Origin: CF-39 sp036518215
GTDB lineage: Bacteria; Chloroflexota; Limnocylindria; P2-11E
Length of the DNA stretch: 18,675 nt
NCBI GenBank assembly: GCA_036518215.1
Contig: DATDNP010000054.1
Location: forward strand, 1 to 18,675
Direction of reading: 5' to 3'
The notes beneath the pieces were generated by a model. That model saw only the letters and a program-made list of their open reading frames with translations. It had not been told where the DNA came from and searched no databases. A program made the position numbers and the translations under genes. Positions within the stretch are counted from its first letter, which is position 1, and each line of letters opens with the position of its first letter. Positions 1-6,408 of this stretch are shown here, piece after piece.

Positions 1-612
1 AAGAAGCTCATCGCGTACTCGTCGGTCGCGCACATGGGGTTCGTGACGCTCGGCATCTTCGTGCTGAACTCGCAGGGCGCCGTCGGCGCCGTGCTCCAGA
101 TGCTCAACCACGGCTTCGTCACGGGCGCTCTCTTCCTGTTCGTCGGCATCGAGTACGAGCGCACGCACCGCCGGCTCCTTGCCGACCTCGGCGGGTTCGC
201 GCACCACTGGCCGCTCTACACGACGTTCTTCGGGGTCTTCGTCCTCGCGTCGCTCGGGCTGCCGGGGCTCAACGGTTTCGTCGGCGAGTTCCTCGTGCTC
301 CTCGGCACGTTCCAGTTCGGCGGCGCGCCGCTCGGCGGCCTCTTCTGGGGACCGCTCGCCGGCATCGGCGTGATCCTCGCCGCGGTCTACCTCCTCTGGA
401 TGTTCCAGCGCGTCATGTACGGTCCGGTGCGCGAGGCATACAAGGCGCTGCCCGACCTCTCGCCGATCGAGGTCGCGTGCGCGGTCCCGCTCCTCGTGCT
501 CACCGTCGCGCTCGGCGTGATGCCGCAGCCGTTCATCGCGATCATCGAGCCGAGCGTCGACCGGATCGTGAAGCTCGCGCTCGACCCGTCGTTCCAGGTG
601 GCGCTCCGATGA
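1..612 (+). CDS. nuoM: NADH-quinone oxidoreductase subunit M (5'-truncated)
   Basis: Proton-pumping membrane subunit of respiratory complex I, one of the three antiporter-like subunits. The window opens inside the gene, in frame from base 1; 203 residues are visible. The first residues (KKLIAYSSVAHMGFVTLGIF) are the highly conserved Lys-containing helix of NuoM, and further on come the family's MLNHGFVTGALFLFVG and GLPGLNGFVGEFL segments, followed by three or four more hydrophobic helices. It ends with TGA at 610-612, which overlaps the ATG of nuoN (ATGA), so the two genes are translationally coupled in the usual nuoM-nuoN order. The missing N-terminal part, about 300 residues in this family, lies left of the window. 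Identification is very secure. Confidence 0.97.
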   Translation, partial: KKLIAYSSVAHMGFVTLGIFVLNSQGAVGAVLQMLNHGFVTGALFLFVGIEYERTHRRLLADLGGFAHHWPLYTTFFGVFVLASLGLPGLNGFVGEFLVLLGTFQFGGAPLGGLFWGPLAGIGVILAAVYLLWMFQRVMYGPVREAYKALPDLSPIEVACAVPLLVLTVALGVMPQPFIAIIEPSVDRIVKLALDPSFQVALR

Positions 613-2063
613 ACGGAGTCCTGTCGACGCTCGCGCCGGTCTTCCCAGAGATCCTCGTCACGCTCACGGCGTGCCTCGTCCTCGTCGGCGACGCGAGCCT
701 CGACCGGCGGCGCGCTCGCGCCTACCTGCCGCTCATCACGACCGTGGGGCTCCTCGTCGCCCTCTTCGCGAGCACGTACGTGTCGCCGCTCGGTCTGTAC
801 TTCGGCGGGTTCGTCCAGATCGACGCGTTCAGCGACTTCTTCCGCGCCGTCTTCATCCTCCTCGCGGTCTTCGCGACGCTCGTCGCGCCCGCGTACCTCG
901 CGCGCCGTCTCGTCCCGGAGGGCGAGTACTACGCGACGGTGTGCTTCTCCACCGTGGGTGCGATGACCATCGCGCTCTCCACGGACCTCATCACGCTCTT
1001 CGTCGGGCTCGAGCTCATGACCATCCCGATCTACGTCCTCGCGGGCATCCAGCGCCGCGATCGCTACGCGAACGAGGCCGCACTCAAGTACTTCCTGCTC
1101 GGCGCGTTCAGCTCGGCGCTCCTCGTCTATGGGTTCGCGTGGCTCTTCGGCGTCACCGGCTCGACGCGCTTCGTCGACATCGCGAACGTCGTGAAGACGA
1201 GCGGGCTCACGAACGGTCCGACGATCATCGCGCTCTCGCTCATCACCGTCGGTCTCGGCTTCAAGGCGGCGGTCGTGCCGTTCCACCAGTGGACGCCCGA
1301 CGCCTACGACGGCGCGCCGACGCCGGCGACCGCCTTCATGTCGGTCGCCCCGAAGGCCGCGGCGTTCGCGGCGATCCTGCGCGTGCTGGTCTCCGGGATG
1401 GGCCCGCTCGTGACGGACTGGTCGACGGTGTTCGCGATCCTCGCCGCGATCACGATGACCGCGGGGAACATCGTCGCGCTCGTGCAGACGAACACGAAGC
1501 GGATGCTCGCGTACTCGAGCATCGCGCACACCGGGTACATCCTCGCGGCGGTGGCGGCCGCGCCGGCCGGCCCGTCGGCGGGCGCCGCCGTGCTCTTCTA
1601 CGTGTTCGCGTACGGCCTCATGAACCTCGGCGCGTTCGCGTGCCTCCTCTACTTCGACCTCGAGGGCACGCGCGGTGCGACGCTCGACGAGCTGAACGGC
1701 TTCGCGAAGCGCGAGCCGCTCGGCGCGCTGACATTCGCGGTGTTCCTCATCTCGCTCACGGGCATCCCGCCGACGGTCGGATTCGTCGCGAAGTTCTTCG
1801 TGATCCAGCCCGTCCTCGATGCCGGGTACGCCTGGCTCGCGGTGATCCTGGCGCTCAACGCGGTGCTCGCCGCCTTCTACTACCTGCGTGTCGTCGTCCA
1901 CATCTACATGTACGACACCGAGACGGGCGCGCCGGCGCTCGTGTCGCCGAAGCTGCTGTCGTTCTCGCTCGGACTGTCGGCGCTCGCGGTCGTCGTGCTG
2001 GGCATCCTCCCCAACTCGCTCTACGAGTGGGCGCTCTCCGCGGCCGCGCCGATCCTTCCCTAG
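609..2063 (+). CDS. nuoN: NADH-quinone oxidoreductase subunit N
   Basis: Antiporter-like proton-pumping subunit of complex I; 484 residues, full length for the family, almost entirely hydrophobic helices. Key charged residues are visible: E135 (GLELMTIP), K160, K219 and H226 (KAAVVPFHQWTPDAYDGAPT), K249 (SVAPKAAAF) and K395 (GFVAKFF). Their spacing is essentially that of the functional residues of E. coli NuoN as I recall them, so the proton path looks intact. The ATG at 609 overlaps the nuoM stop and is preferred over the longer open frame from 477, whose extra residues are an out-of-frame reading of nuoM. It ends only 11 bases before the convergent gene at 2075, with no terminator between. 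As last gene of a nuo cluster this is the expected position. Confidence 0.97.
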   Translation: MNGVLSTLAPVFPEILVTLTACLVLVGDASLDRRRARAYLPLITTVGLLVALFASTYVSPLGLYFGGFVQIDAFSDFFRAVFILLAVFATLVAPAYLARRLVPEGEYYATVCFSTVGAMTIALSTDLITLFVGLELMTIPIYVLAGIQRRDRYANEAALKYFLLGAFSSALLVYGFAWLFGVTGSTRFVDIANVVKTSGLTNGPTIIALSLITVGLGFKAAVVPFHQWTPDAYDGAPTPATAFMSVAPKAAAFAAILRVLVSGMGPLVTDWSTVFAILAAITMTAGNIVALVQTNTKRMLAYSSIAHTGYILAAVAAAPAGPSAGAAVLFYVFAYGLMNLGAFACLLYFDLEGTRGATLDELNGFAKREPLGALTFAVFLISLTGIPPTVGFVAKFFVIQPVLDAGYAWLAVILALNAVLAAFYYLRVVVHIYMYDTETGAPALVSPKLLSFSLGLSALAVVVLGILPNSLYEWALSAAAPILP

Positions 2064-2074
2064 ACCTCGGCCGC

Positions 2075-2452
2075 TCAGCCCCCGCGACGCACGAGCCGCT
2101 CGCCGACGAGGCCGCCCGCGAATCCGAGGACCCCGGCGATGACGAGCGGAGGCACGAGCTCGGGAACGCCGAGCACGAGGAGCGGTCCGAACGAAGCGAC
2201 GGGTGGCGTGAGCGGCTCATACACCTGATGCATCATCGTCGACAGGATCGCTCCGAGCAGGAGCGAGAAGAGCAGACCGACCGGCGACGCGACCACGCCG
2301 AGCCGGCCCGCGATGATGCCCGAGCACAGCAGGATCGCCGCGGGGATGCCAAGCAGGACCGTCGGCGGGATCGGGAGCGGCTCGGTGAGCGCCCACCAGA
2401 AGGCGAGCCCGGTGGTCGTGGCGACGATGGACGCGACGAGACGCAGTCCCAT
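2075..2452 (-). CDS. small multi-pass membrane protein of unknown function
   Basis: I do not recognise a family. The 125-residue product starts MGLRLVASIVATTTG and has about four hydrophobic helices separated by short loops, with a Pro-rich second loop (PLPIPPTVLL) and a basic C-terminus (ERLVRRGG), so the tail is probably cytoplasmic. The ATG at 2452 lies one base after the TGA of the upstream gene (2454-2456), a strong sign of coupled translation. The in-frame extension to 2674 is Arg/Ser-rich shadow reading of that upstream gene and is not used. It is the last gene of the peptidase operon. Its size, helix count and Gly/Ala-rich pattern resemble the neighbour at 2454-2816, so the pair may be diverged duplicates or a small hetero-oligomer. 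This is inference. Confidence 0.75.
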   Translation of the reverse strand: MGLRLVASIVATTTGLAFWWALTEPLPIPPTVLLGIPAAILLCSGIIAGRLGVVASPVGLLFSLLLGAILSTMMHQVYEPLTPPVASFGPLLVLGVPELVPPLVIAGVLGFAGGLVGERLVRRGG

Positions 2453-2453
2453 C

Positions 2454-2816
2454 TCAGCCCGCACGCGCTCCGAGGACGCGCCGGCGGAACGCGCCGCCGA
2501 GCGCGCCGCAGATCGCGCCGATCGCGACGTACGGCCAGAACGTGAAGACGACGGCCGCGACGTTCTGCGCGACGTCGCCCACGGCCATGCCGATGCCCGC
2601 GGGACCCAGATAGATCGCGACCGCGTAGCACGTCGCGGCGACGACGACGGACAGCGCGCCGGCGACGGCACCACGGCGAGCCGCGAACCAGCCTGCGCCG
2701 AGCATGGCGAGGACGATGTAGGGCAGCACGATCACCGGCGTGTTCGCGCCCGAGAACCGCAGGTACGCGATGAGCTGCGCGAACGCGGAGGCCGCGACGG
2801 CGAGCGCGAAGCGCAT
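2454..2816 (-). CDS. small multi-pass membrane protein of unknown function
   Basis: 120 residues, unrecognised. About four transmembrane helices: residues 1-20, 28-46 (VLPYIVLAMLGAGWFAA), 49-70, and a C-terminal pair around 78-110 ending in a basic RRRVLGARAG tail. The ATG (2816-2814) shares its first base with the TGA of the M24 peptidase gene (2818-2816), so it is coupled to the peptidase. No catalytic motif is visible. Function cannot be read from the sequence. Location in a peptidase operon could mean a transporter or membrane partner of the peptidase, but nothing in the sequence shows this. Confidence 0.78.
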   Translation of the reverse strand: MRFALAVAASAFAQLIAYLRFSGANTPVIVLPYIVLAMLGAGWFAARRGAVAGALSVVVAATCYAVAIYLGPAGIGMAVGDVAQNVAAVVFTFWPYVAIGAICGALGGAFRRRVLGARAG

Positions 2817-3919
2817 CAGCCCACGATCGCGAGCGCGTGGTCTGCCGTGTTCAGAGGCTCCGCGCGTCCGTGGTCGCCGATGATCGCGATGTCCTCGATA
2901 CGAACCCCGAAGCGCCCGGGGAGGTAGATCCCGGGCTCGATCGAAAAGGCCATCCCGACCTCGAGCCGCTCGGTGTTCCCGCTCACGAGATACGGGTGTT
3001 CGTGCCCGTCGAGCCCGATGCCATGGCCCAGGCGATGGATGAAGTACTTCCCATAGCCGGCGTCGTCGATGACGCGACGCGCGGCCGCATCGACCGACTC
3101 ACACGCCGCACCCGCGCGTGCGGCTGCGTATCCCGCCTCCTGGGCGCGTCGAACGACGTCGTGCACGCGCGTCGCTTCCTGGTCCGCCGCCCCGGCGGCG
3201 ACGGTGCGCGTGATGTCGGAGCAATACCACGACCGTGTGCCGCCGAAGTCGCACACGACCACGTCGCCGCGACCGATCGCGCGCTCTCCCGTCTCGTGGT
3301 GCGGCGACGCGCCGTTCGGGCCGGACGCGACGATCGTGAACTCGACCTCGTCGTGTCCCTCTTCGCGAAGGAGCGCAGCGAGCTCCGCCGCGACATCACG
3401 CTCGCGTCGGCCGATGAACGGGCGCTCGCGCATCCGGGCGTACGCGCGATCGGCCGCGGCGGAGACCGCGGCGAGCGCCTCGCGCTCGAGCGCGTCCTTG
3501 CGCATGCGGAGCTCGCGCGTGACCGTGGACGCCGGCACGAACGAGCGGCCCGCGAGCGCGTGCTCGAGTCGAAGGACGAACAGGGCCCACATCTGATCGG
3601 CGACCGCGACGTCGCCCCCGCTCGCGACGAGGGACGCGACGATCGCGTAGGGATCGTCGGTCTCGTCCCATGTGCGCTGCGCGAGCTCCGGAGCGGCGAC
3701 CTTTGCCCGCGGGGATTCGAGCGCGGGCAGGACGAGCGTCGCGTCGCCGCGATCGGTGATGACGAGGCAGGTGAGCCGCTCGGTCGCGAAGATGCGGTAG
3801 CCGGAGAGGTACGCGAGGTCCGACCCCGGTGAGAGCAGCAGTGCGGCGATGCCGCGCTCGCGGAGCGCCTCGCCGGCTCGGTGTCGTCGGGCGGCGAACG
3901 CCGCTCGGTCGGCAGGCAT
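2816..3919 (-). CDS. M24 family metallopeptidase (Xaa-Pro aminopeptidase/prolidase-like)
   Basis: Cytoplasmic dinuclear-metal peptidase of the creatinase/aminopeptidase P type, 367 residues, the normal length for two-domain members. The N-terminal creatinase-like domain spans roughly 1-140 (PGSDLAYLSGYRIF is typical) and the pita-bread catalytic domain 145-367. All five metal ligands are present: D224 (CDFGG), D235 (SDITRT), H299 (HRLGHGIGLDGHEHP), E328 (SIEPGIY) and E342 (RIED), plus the H207-H208 pair, so it should be active, probably on short peptides with Pro in second position. No signal peptide. The ATG at 3919 has no good Shine-Dalgarno, but TATCCT at 3938-3933 on the minus strand could be a -10 for a very short leader. 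First gene of a three-gene operon with two small membrane proteins. Confidence 0.93.
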   Translation of the reverse strand: MPADRAAFAARRHRAGEALRERGIAALLLSPGSDLAYLSGYRIFATERLTCLVITDRGDATLVLPALESPRAKVAAPELAQRTWDETDDPYAIVASLVASGGDVAVADQMWALFVLRLEHALAGRSFVPASTVTRELRMRKDALEREALAAVSAAADRAYARMRERPFIGRRERDVAAELAALLREEGHDEVEFTIVASGPNGASPHHETGERAIGRGDVVVCDFGGTRSWYCSDITRTVAAGAADQEATRVHDVVRRAQEAGYAAARAGAACESVDAAARRVIDDAGYGKYFIHRLGHGIGLDGHEHPYLVSGNTERLEVGMAFSIEPGIYLPGRFGVRIEDIAIIGDHGRAEPLNTADHALAIVG

Positions 3920-3930
3920 CGGGTCTGCTC

Positions 3931-3938
3931 GGAGGATA
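3931..3938. promoter_or_regulatory. Shine-Dalgarno of sortase-like gene, possibly overlapping a minus-strand -10
   Basis: GGAGGA (3931-3936) sits 6 bases before the GTG at 3943 and decides that start; the longer open frame from 3829 would overlap the peptidase. On the opposite strand the same bases read TATCCT, a plausible -10 for the peptidase gene. Only 23 bases separate the two divergent start codons. The SD is convincing; the -10 is weak because no -35 is recognisable. Confidence 0.5.
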
Positions 3939-3942
3939 CGTC

Positions 3943-4521
3943 GTGTCCCGCCTTCTCACGCTCGTGGGCGTCGCGGCGTTCGCGCTCGGCGTCGTCCTCG
4001 TCGCGCGGCCACAGGCCGCGCCGGCGCCGGTCGTCCCGATCACGCCCGTACCGTCGGCATCCTCGGCACGCGCTGCGAGCGCATCACCGTCGGCCACGCC
4101 CGTCGCGTTCCCGGCGATCCCCGACGGCTATCGCGTGACGATCGCTCGTCTTGGGATCGATCTCCCGATCCAGGAAGGCGACGTCGAGCGCGATGCGGTC
4201 GAGCAGCGGACGCCGGAGGGATCGGCGTTCCATCTGCCCGGCACGGGGATCCCCGGGTCCGGCGTGAACTGCTACATCTACGCGCACGCGCGCACTGGGA
4301 TGTTCCTGAGCCTCTGGAACGTGCGCGCAGGTGACGACGTCATCATCACCCGGCCCGATGGCGTCGAGCTCCACTACATCGTGAGCGAGGTGCATCCGCG
4401 CGTGCCGTATGACGACGTGTCATGGGCGGCGCCGACCACACCCGAGCACCTCACGCTGCAGACGTCGACCGGACCGAACCCCGGCGATCCGCGGTTCGTC
4501 GTCATCGCGCGACCCGCCTGA
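3943..4521 (+). CDS. membrane-anchored sortase-fold protein with Ser at the catalytic Cys position
   Basis: 192 residues from GTG with a strong SD. Residues 4-21 are an N-terminal signal anchor, 22-58 a Pro/Ala/Ser linker, and 62-192 a sortase-like beta-barrel as in class E/F enzymes: the His motif at IYAHARTGMF (H115), the LWNVRAGDDV strand, the YIVSEV strand, then LTLQTSTGPNPGDPRFVV. In active sortases the strand before the catalytic Arg is TLxTC; here codon 175 is TCG, so Cys is replaced by Ser, while the expected Arg (R184) remains. The only Cys, C110, lies five residues before H115. The protein may be a catalytically altered or non-transpeptidase relative. No LPXTG-like substrate or pilin gene is seen nearby; the next gene is an RlpA-like envelope protein on the same strand. 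Confidence 0.85.
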   Translation: MSRLLTLVGVAAFALGVVLVARPQAAPAPVVPITPVPSASSARAASASPSATPVAFPAIPDGYRVTIARLGIDLPIQEGDVERDAVEQRTPEGSAFHLPGTGIPGSGVNCYIYAHARTGMFLSLWNVRAGDDVIITRPDGVELHYIVSEVHPRVPYDDVSWAAPTTPEHLTLQTSTGPNPGDPRFVVIARPA

Positions 4522-4550
4522 GGCTGTGCATCTGGTGAGAAACCTCGCAT

Positions 4551-4568
4551 GACGAGCAAGCGCTCGTC
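4551..4568 (+). terminator. hairpin downstream of sortase-like gene
   Basis: A perfect 7-bp stem GACGAGC/GCTCGTC around a 4-base loop, 30 bases after the stop at 4521. There is no T-run after it, so intrinsic termination is uncertain; it could equally be an mRNA-end or leader structure for the next gene. Confidence 0.3.
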
Positions 4569-4594
4569 ACTCGTGATGTGTCGAACGTGTGACG

Positions 4595-4613
4595 GTCTGT
4601 CAACGAGACAGAC
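4595..4613. promoter_or_regulatory. GTCTGTC-N5-GACAGAC inverted repeat upstream of rlpA-like gene
   Basis: Seven-base perfect arms around AACGA, about 100 bases before the likely start at 4710, in the 188-base gap 4522-4709. It looks like a dimeric-regulator operator, or a short leader hairpin. No convincing -35/-10 pair was found next to it. The rest of the gap shows only the hairpin at 4551 and weak stem-forming GC stretches; I could not match it to a known riboswitch. Confidence 0.35.
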
Positions 4614-4709
4614 ACACGATGGCGCCCGGATTGCATGCGCTCCGCCCCGGTGCGGAATCGGTCGGGGAGCTTCCGTGACAGCGTGCAGCCGCTCGTCCGC
4701 GAGACGGCG

Positions 4710-5426
4710 ATGCGTGGTGGCTCCGTGTCCGAGACGACGCGCATCCTTCGCGATCGCTACGGCCACGCGTATCGCCGCGCCGACATGCTCGAGGACCTGC
4801 GCCGGTATCGCGACGCCGCGCAGTCCGCGGCGGTCGCCGGGTATCGCGATCTCCGGCGCATGCTCGCGCGCGCGGGCGTCGTCGCGTTCAGCGTCACGCT
4901 CCTCGTCCCGGCGCTCGTCCATGGCGCCGCGCGTGTCGACGCCGTGCGTGTGGGCACCATGAACGACACGCTGCTCGTCGCCGCATCACGCGACGAGATC
5001 TCGGCCGCGGCGCTCGAGGTCATCGCGCTACCGAACGTGCGCGAGCCGTCTCCGACCGCCGAACCCACGCCCGAGGCGACACCGGTGCCGACGCTGCGAC
5101 CGGTCGTGGTATCGGCAGCCGGCGCCGGCGTCCTCGTGACGGCGTCGTGGTACGGGCCGGGCTTCTACGGCAACCGGCTGCCCTGCTGGCAATGGCTGCA
5201 GGCGAACGGAAAGCCGATCCAGTACGAGCCCGACACCTGGGGGGTCGCGAACAAGACGCTCCCGTGCGGGACGATGCTCGTCCTCACGCACGGGGCCAAC
5301 ACGATCACCGTCCCGGTGGTCGACCGAGGGCCGTACGTCGCTGGGCGCGAGCTCGACCTCTCGCCCGCGGTGAAGGCCGCGCTCGGCTGCACGGATCTCT
5401 GCACGGTCTTGATGCGGATCCCGTAG
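4710..5426 (+). CDS. secreted/anchored RlpA-like double-psi beta-barrel protein
   Basis: 238 residues if read from ATG 4710. Residues 1-50 are charged and cytoplasmic-looking, 55-72 a hydrophobic segment (VVAFSVTLLVPALVHGA), 113-130 a Pro/Thr/Glu linker, and 143-238 an RlpA-like double-psi barrel (SWYGPGFYGN, GVANKTLPCGT, VVDRGPY, ELDLSPAV). This fold binds or cleaves peptidoglycan glycan strands. The Asp of the DRGP motif (D205) is kept, but the position that is His in lytic RlpA (AHKTLP) is Asn (N181), so lytic activity is doubtful. Four Cys (159, 186, 227, 231) in the exported part could form two disulfides. ATG 4860 would give a classical signal peptide starting MLARAG; ATG 4635 is also open but less likely. 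It follows the sortase-like gene by 188 bases on the same strand. Confidence 0.85.
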   Translation: MRGGSVSETTRILRDRYGHAYRRADMLEDLRRYRDAAQSAAVAGYRDLRRMLARAGVVAFSVTLLVPALVHGAARVDAVRVGTMNDTLLVAASRDEISAAALEVIALPNVREPSPTAEPTPEATPVPTLRPVVVSAAGAGVLVTASWYGPGFYGNRLPCWQWLQANGKPIQYEPDTWGVANKTLPCGTMLVLTHGANTITVPVVDRGPYVAGRELDLSPAVKAALGCTDLCTVLMRIP

Positions 5427-5513
5427 ACCCTGCCCGCATTTCGTGCGCCTGCCCCCACGCCCGTTCCCCTACCAGCCGAGCGATGGCATGGGACTTGCAG
5501 AGTCGGTGGCTGG

Positions 5514-5533
5514 CCGGGGAAGCATCTCCCCGG
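5514..5533 (+). promoter_or_regulatory. leader hairpin upstream of KGG-repeat gene
   Basis: CCGGGGA (5514-5520) and TCCCCGG (5527-5533) form a perfect 7-bp GC stem with a 6-base loop, 23 bases before the ATG of the KGG gene and just 11 bases before its SD. It could modulate initiation, act as an operator, or mark the end of the upstream transcript. No T-run follows. The remainder of 5427-5556 shows no clear promoter. Confidence 0.35.
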
Positions 5534-5556
5534 ATGCCACCGAAGGGAGAGGTCGA

Positions 5557-5895
5557 ATGACGCGTAACAAGGGGGCCATGACCGTCGCCGAGGCCGGCCG
5601 CCGTGGGGGAGCCACGACCGCGCAGCGACACGGTCCCGAGTTCTACGAGCAGATCGGGAAGAAGGGTGGCCGTACGACCGCGCAGCGCCACGGCTCCGAC
5701 TTCTACGAGCAGATCGGCAAGCAGGGCGGCCAGAAGGTCAAGGAGCTCTACGGTCCGCGCTTCTACGGCCGCATCGGCAAGATCGGTGGCGACACCGTCT
5801 CCGAGAAGTACGGTCACGAGCACTTCGAGGAGATCGGCAAGAAGGGTGGCCAGAAGGTCGCGGAGCTCATCGCGCGCGGCCGCCAGGCGAGCTAG
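5557..5895 (+). CDS. KGG-repeat (stress-induced acidophilic repeat) protein
   Basis: 112 residues, very hydrophilic, with no membrane segment. After a 13-residue lead it consists of five 20-residue units, each with a (K/R)xGG core; the GG pairs fall at residues 17-18, 37-38, 57-58, 77-78 and 97-98, an exact period. Units 1-4 continue into a (Y/H)G...F(Y/E)xxIGK segment. This is the repeat family of general-stress proteins such as GsiB/YciG, thought to be hydrophilin-like protectants in desiccation, acid or osmotic stress; the molecular role is not settled. ATG 5557 has a strong SD (GGGAGAGG, 5545-5552) and is preferred over the longer open frame from 5443. It appears monocistronic: flanking gaps are 130 and 210 bases. 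Confidence 0.93.
   Translation: MTRNKGAMTVAEAGRRGGATTAQRHGPEFYEQIGKKGGRTTAQRHGSDFYEQIGKQGGQKVKELYGPRFYGRIGKIGGDTVSEKYGHEHFEEIGKKGGQKVAELIARGRQAS
5596..5895 (+). repeat. five in-frame 60-bp tandem repeats
   Basis: Units 5596-5655, 5656-5715, 5716-5775, 5776-5835 and 5836-5895 encode the KGG repeats; the last unit ends with the stop codon. Units 1 and 2 are very alike at DNA level (both contain ACGACCGCGCAGCG and TTCTACGAGCAGATCGG), and units 3 and 5 share GGCCAGAAGGTC, consistent with internal duplication and unequal crossing-over. Confidence 0.9.
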
Positions 5896-5983
5896 CCGGT
5901 CGTCATCTTGTCCGTGCTGCACACGCGGGAGCGGTCCGGGTGGGCGGACCGATCCCGCGTTGACATCGCTTCTCTCCCCGTCC

Positions 5984-6016
5984 CGACGTTGACACGTCGT
6001 TGGCGTCTTCTATCGT
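5984..6016 (+). promoter_or_regulatory. sigma70-type promoter with palindromic -35 region
   Basis: Perfect -35 TTGACA (5989-5994), 16-base spacer, -10 TATCGT (6011-6016), reading toward the gene at 6106. The -35 is embedded in the inverted repeat CGACGT-TGAC-ACGTCG (5984-5999), which would let a dimeric repressor occlude it. A second TTGACA lies 29 bases upstream (5960-5965) in similar flanks (CGTTGACAYCG in one, CGTTGACAC in the other) but has no obvious -10. The rest of 5896-6105 shows no ORF I would support. Confidence 0.6.
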
Positions 6017-6105
6017 CGCCGACTGTACGCGAGCGTGACGAATTCGAAGCCTCGTGTACCGGTGAACGAACGGCGCGCTCTCGTGGGCGGCGGAGGGGTA
6101 CGGCG

Positions 6106-6408
6106 TTGGACAGCATCGCGGAGGCGGGTGCACCACTCGTCGCGGTCGAGTGGGAGGACATCACGGCGTATTCGCGGACCGCGATCCCCGAGGACTTCGA
6201 GCCCTATCGTCTCCGCAAGCTGACGTGCGGACTCCTGTGGAAGGACACCCCTGAGTACGTCGTCGTGGTGGGCGACTACGACCTCACGAACGAGGGCAAG
6301 GACTACCGCCACAACGACTTCCACATCATCCCCCGTGGAGTGATCCGCAAGCTCACGTATCTCTCCGACGCGGGGTCCCTCGTCAGCCTCCAGATCGAAT
6401 CCGCATAG
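6106..6408 (+). CDS. conserved-looking hypothetical protein, 100 aa
   Basis: I do not recognise a family. From the TTG at 6106, preceded by a good SD (GGAGGGG, 6092-6098 region, about 8 bases away), the product is 100 residues: a short acidic N-terminus, VAVEWEDITAYS, a basic patch EPYRLRKLTCGLLW, two strand-like hydrophobic stretches (YVVVVGDYDL and HIIPRGVIRKLTYL) and one Cys. There is no signal peptide or membrane segment. The alternating charged and strand-rich pattern suggests a small soluble beta-rich domain. The open frame extends left to 5908, but that part runs through the promoter and is Arg/Ser-rich, so it is left out. A strong dedicated promoter with an operator-like palindrome lies 90 bases upstream. 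Confidence 0.7.
   Translation: MDSIAEAGAPLVAVEWEDITAYSRTAIPEDFEPYRLRKLTCGLLWKDTPEYVVVVGDYDLTNEGKDYRHNDFHIIPRGVIRKLTYLSDAGSLVSLQIESA

Noticed and set aside
387..1901. 504-codon open frame on the minus strand
   Set aside because: Antisense to nuoM/nuoN, with extreme Arg/Glu/Asp content; nuoN is certain here.
4522..4709. Cyclic-di-AMP or other known riboswitch upstream of the rlpA-like gene
   Set aside because: Hairpins are present but I could not find the conserved core of any riboswitch class.
5490..5504. GGGACT-TGCAG-AGTC upstream of the KGG gene as a second DosR-like box
   Set aside because: Only the inner GACT/AGTC arms are symmetric and the right half lacks CCC; too weak to call.
5596..5895. 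Regular 60-bp repeats considered as a CRISPR array or mobile repeat
   Set aside because: The repeats are contiguous, in frame and encode KGG units; there are no spacers.
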